Source: GCA-002050365 sp964237235 (GTDB lineage: Bacteria > Acidobacteriota > Blastocatellia > Pyrinomonadales > Pyrinomonadaceae). Taken from it: a stretch of DNA of 64,000 nucleotides. Under the pieces are notes generated by a model. It ran no database searches. It worked only from the letters and a program-made list of their open reading frames with translations, and was not told where the DNA came from. The DNA lies in NCBI GenBank assembly GCA_964237235.1, contig CAXSGY010000003.1:248001-312000 (forward strand), read 5' to 3'. Within the stretch, counting starts at the first letter, position 1, and every line of letters starts with the position of its first letter. Position numbers and translations under genes: made by a program. Of the stretch, positions 57,781 to 64,000 are shown piece by piece.

Positions 57781-58653
57781 ATGCGTTTTATTTTATTAAC
57801 TTTATTCGCGGTTTTCGCGGTTTCGTGTAAAACTGCTACGAATACAAATCGTCTGAACGTGAATACAAATTCTTCCGTCAACGTCAGCAAAAATATCAAT
57901 TCCGCCGCGCAAACGACGACGGACAAAATTCCCGTCTATTCGTATGATGTGGTCAATACCTTCAAGCACGATTCAAAGGCATTTACTGAAGGTTTGTTTT
58001 TTCACGACGGATTTTTATACGAAAGCACCGGGCAGGAAGGCAAATCCGATTTGCGGCGCACCGAACTCGAAAGCGGAAAAATCGTTCAGCAGGCGAAGCT
58101 GCCGACCGACAGCTTCGGCGAAGGCACGACGATTTTAGGCGACAAAATTTATCAATTGACGTGGCAGGAAAAACGCGGTTTCGTTTACGACGCGGCGACC
58201 TTTAAACAAATCAGCACTTTTGAATATCAAAATGAAGGTTGGGGCTTGACGAACGACGGCACGAATCTGTTTATGAGCGACGGCACGAGCGTCATCAGAA
58301 TAATGGAGCCGCAAAATTTCAAGCAGCTTCGCGCGATTTCGGTTCTCGACGAGCGCGGCAAGCCTTTGATGAAAATTAACGAACTCGAGTATATCAAAGG
58401 CGAAATCTGGGCGAACGTCTGGCATTCGGAAGAAATCGGCAAACCGAATCATATCGCTCGCATTGATCCGAATTCGGGCAAATTGCTCGGCTGGATTGAC
58501 CTGGGCGGCATTTCGCCCGACGACGTTTCGCGCGACGACGAAAACACAATGAACGGCATTGCCTACGATGCCGCCGCCGACCGCGTTTTCGTGACCGGAA
58601 AAAACTGGAAAAAACTTTTCGAGATAAAAATAAAGCCGAAACCGCAGCAATAA
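57781..58653 (+). CDS. Glutaminyl-peptide cyclotransferase, lipoprotein
   Basis: 290 residues. Signal with lipobox (FAVSC, Cys17), an Asn/Thr/Ser-rich linker with NTN repeats (~20-45), then the five-bladed propeller of the plant/bacterial glutamine cyclotransferase family: FKHDSKAFTEGLFFHDGFLYESTGQEGKSDL (in part), QLTWQEKRGFVYD, EGWGLTNDG, KINELEYIKGEIWANVW, MNGIAYD. It cyclises N-terminal Gln to pyroglutamate in exported proteins. It ends 3 nt before the deaminase gene. Confidence 0.88.
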   Translation: MRFILLTLFAVFAVSCKTATNTNRLNVNTNSSVNVSKNINSAAQTTTDKIPVYSYDVVNTFKHDSKAFTEGLFFHDGFLYESTGQEGKSDLRRTELESGKIVQQAKLPTDSFGEGTTILGDKIYQLTWQEKRGFVYDAATFKQISTFEYQNEGWGLTNDGTNLFMSDGTSVIRIMEPQNFKQLRAISVLDERGKPLMKINELEYIKGEIWANVWHSEEIGKPNHIARIDPNSGKLLGWIDLGGISPDDVSRDDENTMNGIAYDAAADRVFVTGKNWKKLFEIKIKPKPQQ

Positions 58654-58656
58654 AAA

Positions 58657-59133
58657 ATGAACGAACAAGACGAAAAATTTATGCGCCGCGCGGTCGAATT
58701 GGCGCAGCAGGGAATCGAACGAAACGCGGGCGGACCATTCGGCGCGGTCGTTGTCAAAGACGGCGAAATCGTCGGCGAAGCGTTTAACCAGGTCACTTCG
58801 ACGAACGATCCGACCGCGCACGCCGAAGTCGTCGCCATCAGAAACGCCTGTCAAAAATTGAATTCGTTTCAGCTCGACGGCTGCATTTTATATACTTCGT
58901 GCGAGCCTTGCCCGATGTGTCTCGGCGCGATTTATTGGGCGCGACCGGCACAGGTTTTCTACGCCGCGACGCGCGAAGACGCGGCTGAAGTCGGTTTCGA
59001 CGACGAATTTATTTACGAAGAAATCGAAAAAAACTTCGAGCATCGCCAAATGAAGCTCGTCAATTTACTGCGCGACGCGGGCGTAAAGGTTTTTGAGAAC
59101 TGGGCGAACAAAACGGATAAAACGGAATATTAG
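58657..59133 (+). CDS. guaD: Guanine deaminase (cytidine/deoxycytidylate deaminase fold)
   Basis: 158 residues. Zinc site HAEVVAIRNAC (His/catalytic Glu) and SCEPCPMCLGAIYWA (two Cys). The C-terminal block ATREDAAEVGFDDEFIYEEI matches bacterial GuaD rather than TadA. It converts guanine to xanthine. Two genes downstream lie xdhA, xdhB and xdhC, which would take xanthine to urate, so it fits a purine-catabolism run. A repeat hairpin (59133-59195) follows its stop. Confidence 0.9.
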   Translation: MNEQDEKFMRRAVELAQQGIERNAGGPFGAVVVKDGEIVGEAFNQVTSTNDPTAHAEVVAIRNACQKLNSFQLDGCILYTSCEPCPMCLGAIYWARPAQVFYAATREDAAEVGFDDEFIYEEIEKNFEHRQMKLVNLLRDAGVKVFENWANKTDKTEY

Positions 59134-59195
59134 AAAACGGAAAACGGAAAATGTAAAATGTAAAATGAAAGAGAAATTTTCCGTTTTCCGTTTTC
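59133..59195. repeat. GGAAAAC heptamer inverted repeat
   Basis: Perfect 20-bp arms, 59133-59152 (GAAAACGGAAAACGGAAAAT) and 59176-59195, built from 7-nt units; further CCGTTTT copies follow. It starts at the guaD stop codon. Confidence 0.85.
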
Positions 59196-59212
59196 CGTTT
59201 TCCATTTAAAAA

Positions 59213-59671
59213 GTGTCTTCATTTCTCAACAATTATTTTTTCATTTTTCTGGCGATTTTGGCGGGAATGGCGATGCCGACGCAGGCGGTCGTCAACAGCA
59301 AATTGGCGACGACGATTGACAGTCCGATACTGGCGGCGTTTATCTCGTTCGCGGTCGGCACAATCGCTTTGTTCGTTTATATTTTGCTGACCGGCGTGCC
59401 TTTAAGTAATTTGGCTGCGTCGGCAAACGCGCCGCTCATCGCGTGGATCGGCGGATTTTTAGGCGCGTTTTTCGTTTCCGTCATGGCGACAATCGTGCCG
59501 CGCATTGGGGTCGCGCTCGCGTTTTCTCTGGCAATCGGCGGGCAGATGATTGTAACGCTTTTGATTGACCATTTCGGCTGGCTCGGCGTGCCGGAAAAAC
59601 CGATTAATTTAGTTCGCGTTCTCGGCGCGGCGATGATTACAATCGGCGTGATTTTAATTCGGAAATTTTAA
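59213..59671 (+). CDS. DMT-superfamily half-size transporter (YdcZ/DUF606)
   Basis: 152 residues with five hydrophobic segments. The first block FIFLAILAGMAMPTQAVVNSKLATTIDSP and the APLIAWIGGFLGAFFVSVMATIVPRIG block are typical of the DUF606/YdcZ family, which work as dimers. The start is GTG 59213 just after a repeat. The substrate is unknown; its position between guaD and xdhA hints at a purine or related compound, without other support. Confidence 0.85.
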   Translation: MSSFLNNYFFIFLAILAGMAMPTQAVVNSKLATTIDSPILAAFISFAVGTIALFVYILLTGVPLSNLAASANAPLIAWIGGFLGAFFVSVMATIVPRIGVALAFSLAIGGQMIVTLLIDHFGWLGVPEKPINLVRVLGAAMITIGVILIRKF

Positions 59672-59743
59672 ACCACATAGAAACATAGGATACATAGAAG
59701 AAATATTTTTCAATTACTATATGTTCTATGTTTCTATGTGGTT
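59671..59743. repeat. AACCACATAGAAACATAG inverted repeat
   Basis: Perfect 18-bp arms (59671-59688 and 59726-59743). It begins in the stop codon of the transporter gene and ends 9 nt before the xdhA start. Confidence 0.85.
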
Positions 59744-59752
59744 AAAAATAAA

Positions 59753-61162
59753 ATGATTCGATTTATCCTAAACAATCAATTAATCGAAACCGATTTGCCG
59801 CAGGGCGCGACGGTTTTGGATTTTGCCCGCTATCACAAAAATCTCAAGGGAACAAAAATCGGCTGTCGTGAAGGCGACTGCGGGGCTTGCACAATTCTCG
59901 TCGGCGAACTAATTGATGAAAAAGTAAAATACCGCTCACAAACTTCGTGTTTGATGCCGCTCGTGAATGCGCGCGGCAAGCATATCGTTACCGTCGAAGG
60001 AATTAATCGGGCGGACGGCGAATTGACCGAAGTGCAGAGCGCGTTGGTTGAGCAATCGGGAACGCAGTGCGGATTTTGCACGGTCGGTTTTGTAATGTCT
60101 TTGACCGGATTTTGTCTCGATGAATCGCCGAAAACGAACGAAGCCGCCGTGTCCGCGATTGACGGAAATATCTGCCGCTGCACCGGTTACAAATCCATCG
60201 AACGCGCCGCCGCTTCGCTCTGCAGGCAGTTGGCGGAAATCAATGAGCAATCGGCAGTAAGCGGTGAGCGGAAAAATCCGCTCGAAACGGCAATCGAAAT
60301 GGAAATCGTTCCCGAATATTTTTCGGGAATCGTCGGCAAACTTAAAAATCTTAAATCTGAAATTTCAAATCCGAAATCCGAAATCCGAAATCGGAAATTC
60401 CTCGCGGGCGGAACCGATTTATATGTTCAGCGACCGGAAGAAATGGCAAAAGTCGAAGGCGAAAATCTTTTCGATAATTTAGATTTGAGATTTATTAAAG
60501 AAATAAGCGAACTAATCGAAATCGGCGCGTCAACGGTCGTCACCGATTTGCTCGAATCTGATGTTTTCGGACGGCTTTTTCCGAATCTTTACGAACATCT
60601 AAAACTCGTTTCGTCAACGCCGATTCGCAATATGGCGACGATTGGCGGAAACTTTGTCAACGCTTCGCCGATTGGCGATATGACGGCATTTTTTCTCGCG
60701 CTCGACGCTTCGATTATTTTTAACAGCGAACGCGAAATCGCGCTCAAAGATTTTTATCTCGGCTACAAACAATTGGCTAAAACCGAAGACGAATTCATCA
60801 CGAAAATTCGTTTTCGCAGAGATTTCACGCATTTTAATTTTGAAAAAGTCTGCAAGCGCACCTTTCTCGACATCGCTTCGGTTAATACGGCAATCAGTTT
60901 GAAAGTGTCGGCGAACAAAATCGAACGCGCGCACATTTCCGCCGGCGGAGTCGCGCCGATTCCGCTTTATTTGACGGAAACATCGCAATTTTTGCGTGGC
61001 AAAGAAATTAACGAACAAATAATCAACGAAGCCGCCGAAATTTTGCAAGCGGAAATTTCCCCGATCTCCGACGTGCGCGGCTCAAAGGAATATAAAAGAT
61101 TGCTTTTGCGGCAGCTTTTCACGGCGCATTTCGTCGAATTATTTGATTGTCAAGTCGGATGA
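59753..61162 (+). CDS. xdhA: Xanthine dehydrogenase, small (FeS/FAD) subunit
   Basis: 469 residues from ATG 59753. N-terminal [2Fe-2S] ferredoxin domain (CREGDCGACTIL and TSCLMP), helical second [2Fe-2S] domain (QCGFCTVGFV, ICRCTGY), then the FAD domain (LAGGTDLYVQ, IRNMATIGGNFVNASPIGD) and CO-dehydrogenase-flavoprotein C-terminal domain (SAGGVAPIP). The linker between the iron-sulfur and FAD parts (~165-220) holds repeat-derived peptides (AVSGERKNP; LKSEISNPKSEIRNRK). A GTG at 59738 lies in a repeat arm and is less likely as start. It overlaps xdhB by 4 nt. Confidence 0.92.
   Translation: MIRFILNNQLIETDLPQGATVLDFARYHKNLKGTKIGCREGDCGACTILVGELIDEKVKYRSQTSCLMPLVNARGKHIVTVEGINRADGELTEVQSALVEQSGTQCGFCTVGFVMSLTGFCLDESPKTNEAAVSAIDGNICRCTGYKSIERAAASLCRQLAEINEQSAVSGERKNPLETAIEMEIVPEYFSGIVGKLKNLKSEISNPKSEIRNRKFLAGGTDLYVQRPEEMAKVEGENLFDNLDLRFIKEISELIEIGASTVVTDLLESDVFGRLFPNLYEHLKLVSSTPIRNMATIGGNFVNASPIGDMTAFFLALDASIIFNSEREIALKDFYLGYKQLAKTEDEFITKIRFRRDFTHFNFEKVCKRTFLDIASVNTAISLKVSANKIERAHISAGGVAPIPLYLTETSQFLRGKEINEQIINEAAEILQAEISPISDVRGSKEYKRLLLRQLFTAHFVELFDCQVG
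60343..60400 (+). repeat. AAATCCG-type heptamer array inside xdhA
   Basis: Three to four copies of AAATCCG with degenerate flanks, read as SEISNPKSEIRNRK in the linker before the FAD domain. A second short AGCGGTGA-like insertion lies at 60246-60270. Confidence 0.75.
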
Positions 61163-63438
61163 AAAACGTAGATTCAAAATCGCACGTGCGCGGCGAATCA
61201 ATTTATTTGGACGATGTTCCGCTGCTTCAAGGGACGCTGTTCGCGGCGGTTTTTGATTCGCCAATCGCGCACGGCAAATTAAACAATATTGATTTGTCCG
61301 AAGCCGAACAAGCGAGCGGTGTCGTAAAAATTATTACGGCAAAAGATTTAATCGGCGAAAATGAAATCGGCGGAATTTTGCCGGACGAGCCGCTGTTTGC
61401 CGACGCGGAAGTGCATTTTTGCGGAATGCCGATTGCGCTCGTTTTAGCCGAAACCGAAGCGCAAGCCGGACACGCGGCGAAATTGATAAAAACGGAAATC
61501 GAGCCGCTCGAAATCATCACCGACGGGCGCGCGGCGCAGGCGAAAAACGAATTGATCGCGCCGCCGAAACGTTTTAAGTTGGGCGACGCGGAAAACGCTT
61601 TTAAATCCTGCGAATACGTTTTTGAGGGGCGCGCCGATGTCAATGGGCAAGAACATCTCTACATCGAAACGCAGGGCGCGTATGCGGTTCCGTCCGAACA
61701 GAACGGTCTGAAAATTTATTCTTCGACGCAGGGACCGACCGCCGTCCAGCGTTGCGTTGCGCGCGTGACGGCGTTGCCGATGAATTTAATCGAGGTTGAC
61801 GTAACCAGGTTGGGCGGCGGCTTCGGCGGCAAAGAAGATCAGGCGAACGCCTGGGCGGCACTGTGCGCCGTCGGCGCGCAATTAACGAAACGCCCGGTCA
61901 AATACGCGCTGCACCGAATGGAAGATATGCGGATGACCGGCAAGCGGCATCCGTATTCGGCGGATTACCGAATCGGTTTGGACAAAAATCTGAAAATCGT
62001 CGCTTACCAGGCGACGTTTTATCAGAACGCGGGCGCGTCGTGCGATCTGTCTTTGCCGGTTTTGGAAAGAACGCTATTTCACTGCACGAACGCGTATTTT
62101 ATTCCGAACGTTTCGGCGACGGCGTTTTCGTGCAAAACGAATTTGCCGCCGAACACGGCGTTTCGCGGGTTCGGCGGACCGCAGGGAATGTTCGTCATCG
62201 AATCGGCAATCGCGCACGCGGCGGAAAAATTAGGCGTGGCGAAAGACGAAATCCAGCGCAAAAATTTAATCCGCGACGGCGACGAATTTCCATACGGTCA
62301 AATCGCCGAATCCGAAGCCGAAACTTCGTGGACGCAAGCCGATAAAAAATACGATTTTGCGCGCTTAAAAGCGGAAGCCGACCGATTCAACAAGCAAAAT
62401 AAATTCGTCAAAAAAGGTGTTGCGCTGATGCCGGTTTGTTTCGGCATTTCGTTCACCAAAACGCCGATGAATCAGGCGCGTTCGCTGGTTCACGTTTACA
62501 CCGACGGTTCGGTCGCCGTTTCGACCGGCGCGGTCGAAATGGGACAGGGCGTAAACACGAAAATCGCGCAGGTCGCGTCGGACGTTTTTTCGCTGCCGAT
62601 TGGAAGAGTAAAAGTTCACACGACGAACACTTTGCGAATCGCCAATACTTCGCCGACCGCCGCATCAGCCGCCGCCGATTTGAACGGGCGCGCCACCGAA
62701 ATCGCCTGCGAAACGATTTTAAAGCGATTGAAAGAAGTCGCCGCGCCGCTCGTCGAAGCGCAAAGCGCGGACGATGTAACTATCGAAAACGGTTTTGTTT
62801 TCCGCCGCGGCGAAAGCACCGATTTGGATTGGCTCGTCCTCGTCAACGAAGCCTATATGCAGCGCGTAAACTTAAGCGAACACGCGCATTACGCGACACC
62901 CGGCATTAATTTCGACTGGTCAATCGCCAAAGGTCATCCGTTCGCGTATCACGTTTACGGCACGGCGATTGTCGGCGCGACGGTTGATTGCCGGCGCGGA
63001 ATTTATACGATTGATTTCGTCAAATGCTGTCACGATTTCGGCAAATCAATGAACACGGCGGTTGACTTCGGACAAATCGAAGGCGGCATCGCGCAGGGCA
63101 TCGGCTGGATGACGATGGAAGAAATTTTTTATGACGCTGAAGGTCGGCTGCGCTCGAACGCGCTTTCGACTTACAAAATTCCCGACATTTATTCCGTCCC
63201 GAAGGAAGTCGAAATTTTGCCGCTCGAAACGGCGCGCGAAAATTTGGCGATTTTCAATTCAAAAGCCGTCGGCGAGCCGCCTCTGATGTATGGCATCGGC
63301 GCGTATTTTGCGATTCGTGAAGCCGTTAAAGCCTTTAACCTCGAAAATTTACCGCGCTTTGACGCGCCGTTTACGCCGGAAAAAGTTTTGATGAATTTGT
63401 ATAGCGAAGATTTTAAAATATTGAACGCTAAACAATGA
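61159..63438 (+). CDS. xdhB: Xanthine dehydrogenase, molybdenum-cofactor subunit
   Basis: 759 residues from ATG 61159. An alpha/beta hammerhead domain (~10-120) precedes the Mo-binding domains: LGGGFGGKEDQANAWAALCA, NTAFRGFGGPQGM, GAVEMGQGVNTKIAQVASDVF, and the C-terminal KAVGEPPLMYGIGAYFAIREAV with the catalytic Glu. It hydroxylates hypoxanthine/xanthine to urate. It overlaps xdhA by 4 nt and xdhC by 4 nt, so the three are one translationally coupled unit. Confidence 0.94.
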   Translation: MKNVDSKSHVRGESIYLDDVPLLQGTLFAAVFDSPIAHGKLNNIDLSEAEQASGVVKIITAKDLIGENEIGGILPDEPLFADAEVHFCGMPIALVLAETEAQAGHAAKLIKTEIEPLEIITDGRAAQAKNELIAPPKRFKLGDAENAFKSCEYVFEGRADVNGQEHLYIETQGAYAVPSEQNGLKIYSSTQGPTAVQRCVARVTALPMNLIEVDVTRLGGGFGGKEDQANAWAALCAVGAQLTKRPVKYALHRMEDMRMTGKRHPYSADYRIGLDKNLKIVAYQATFYQNAGASCDLSLPVLERTLFHCTNAYFIPNVSATAFSCKTNLPPNTAFRGFGGPQGMFVIESAIAHAAEKLGVAKDEIQRKNLIRDGDEFPYGQIAESEAETSWTQADKKYDFARLKAEADRFNKQNKFVKKGVALMPVCFGISFTKTPMNQARSLVHVYTDGSVAVSTGAVEMGQGVNTKIAQVASDVFSLPIGRVKVHTTNTLRIANTSPTAASAAADLNGRATEIACETILKRLKEVAAPLVEAQSADDVTIENGFVFRRGESTDLDWLVLVNEAYMQRVNLSEHAHYATPGINFDWSIAKGHPFAYHVYGTAIVGATVDCRRGIYTIDFVKCCHDFGKSMNTAVDFGQIEGGIAQGIGWMTMEEIFYDAEGRLRSNALSTYKIPDIYSVPKEVEILPLETARENLAIFNSKAVGEPPLMYGIGAYFAIREAVKAFNLENLPRFDAPFTPEKVLMNLYSEDFKILNAKQ

Positions 63439-64000
63439 ACGAGAAATTGGAAATCTGGCGATTCGCCGCCGAACGATTAAGGCGAAACGAAGCGGTAATG
63501 CTGCTCGTTGTCGCCGAAAGTGCGGGCAGCTCGCCCGGCAGAAAAGGTTTTAAAATGGTCGTCGCCGAAAATGATGTGCGCGGCAGCATCGGCGGCGGCG
63601 TGATGGAGACGCGGCTCGCGGAACTCGCTAAATCACGAATTACTAATGACGAATTACGAATAAATTCAGAAGTCGTCGAGCAAATTCACCGGAAAAACTC
63701 TGTAAATCCGAGCGGAATGATTTGTTCGGGCAGACAGACGGTTATCTTTTTCCGGCTTGATTCTTCGCATTTGAAGGCGGTCGAAAAAATTATTGACGCG
63801 CTCGAAAATGATTCGGATCGCCGACTGCGAATCTCGAATTCCGAATTTCAAATTTCAAATTCTAAATCTCGAATTCCAAATCTCGAATTCCAAACTTCAG
63901 ATCGCAAATCTCAAACTTCAAATTCTGAAATCGAAACGTCAAACCCGGATTTTTATTTTGCGCGAACCGGCGAAAACGAATTTGTTTACGAAGAAAAAAT
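63435..64000 (+). CDS. xdhC: XdhC-type Mo-cofactor maturation protein, N-terminal part
   Basis: 188 residues are visible, running off the window end with the frame open. The N-terminal XdhC/CoxI domain shows AVMLLVVAESAGSSPGRKGFKMVV and GSIGGGVMETRL. XdhC inserts sulfurated molybdenum cofactor into XdhB. Two repeat-derived stretches interrupt it: ITNDELRINSE (63640-63665) and a longer RISNSEFQISNSKS...SQTSNSEIETSN segment (63835-63945) where the linker to the C-terminal Rossmann domain should be. It overlaps xdhB by 4 nt. Confidence 0.88.
   Translation, partial: MNEKLEIWRFAAERLRRNEAVMLLVVAESAGSSPGRKGFKMVVAENDVRGSIGGGVMETRLAELAKSRITNDELRINSEVVEQIHRKNSVNPSGMICSGRQTVIFFRLDSSHLKAVEKIIDALENDSDRRLRISNSEFQISNSKSRIPNLEFQTSDRKSQTSNSEIETSNPDFYFARTGENEFVYEEK
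63835..63945 (+). repeat. AATTCCAAATCTC-type array inside xdhC
   Basis: About 110 nt of degenerate AATTCCAAAT/CTCAAACTTC units, all readable in frame and free of stops; same style as the repeat at 4049-4149. Confidence 0.75.

Overview
The window looks like chromosome from a Gram-negative bacterium of the Acidobacteriota, most likely Blastocatellia/Pyrinomonadaceae-like. This is inferred from gene content, not from a marker gene. The pointers are an acidobacterial VWFA-related secreted protein, a cupin very like the acidobacterial Granulicella hydroxynitrile lyase, a TonB-dependent receptor with an N-terminal carboxypeptidase-regulatory-like domain, many lipoproteins, and near-balanced base composition. 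There is no rRNA or tRNA, no recognisable transposase or phage gene, and no CRISPR array.

Layout. 1-8.2 kb: enolase (partial), a VapBC-like toxin-antitoxin pair, a small kinase, an acetyltransferase, an iPGM-family protein that has lost key metal ligands, a GT9 glycosyltransferase, a PBP4-type DacB, thymidine kinase, and a decayed RelE-type toxin-antitoxin module with two frameshifts and a nonsense codon. 8.2-21 kb: DUF2127 protein, 2H phosphoesterase, uvrC, Sua5/TsaC, a GT39-type membrane glycosyltransferase carrying several repeat insertions, a Gfo/Idh oxidoreductase, a serine hydrolase, the VWFA protein and glgC. 21.2-27.1 kb: a B12 uptake locus (riboswitch, btuF, btuC, btuD, riboswitch, TonB receptor). 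27.2-31 kb: secreted proteins, gatB, an SDR. 31-39.8 kb: a minus-strand chemosensory operon (TPR-receiver protein, CheW, two MCPs, CheA-receiver hybrid) without cheR or cheB. 40-48.5 kb: flavoprotein reductase, histidine phosphatase, prfA, DUF1385 protein, rpmE, cupin, aldo/keto reductase, methyltransferase, small genes. 48.5-57.7 kb: VOC protein, deacetylase, FAD oxidoreductase, a possible effector/immunity pair, histone-deacetylase-like protein, two tandem TatA proteins, prolyl iminopeptidase, a cytoplasmic cobalamin-binding protein, a SurA/DsbA fusion. 57.8-64 kb: glutaminyl cyclase, then a purine catabolism run (guanine deaminase, xdhA, xdhB, xdhC partial).

The most striking feature is a set of short dispersed repeats built on 7-nt (sometimes near-7-nt) units: TTCAAGG, TCCAAAA, AGTGGTA, GGAAAAC and relatives. 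They form long perfect hairpins between genes. They also sit inside genes, at termini, membrane loops or domain linkers, always in the orientation that gives no stop codon. The same TCCAAAA hairpin, with the same loop core, has become the variable arm of both cobalamin riboswitches.
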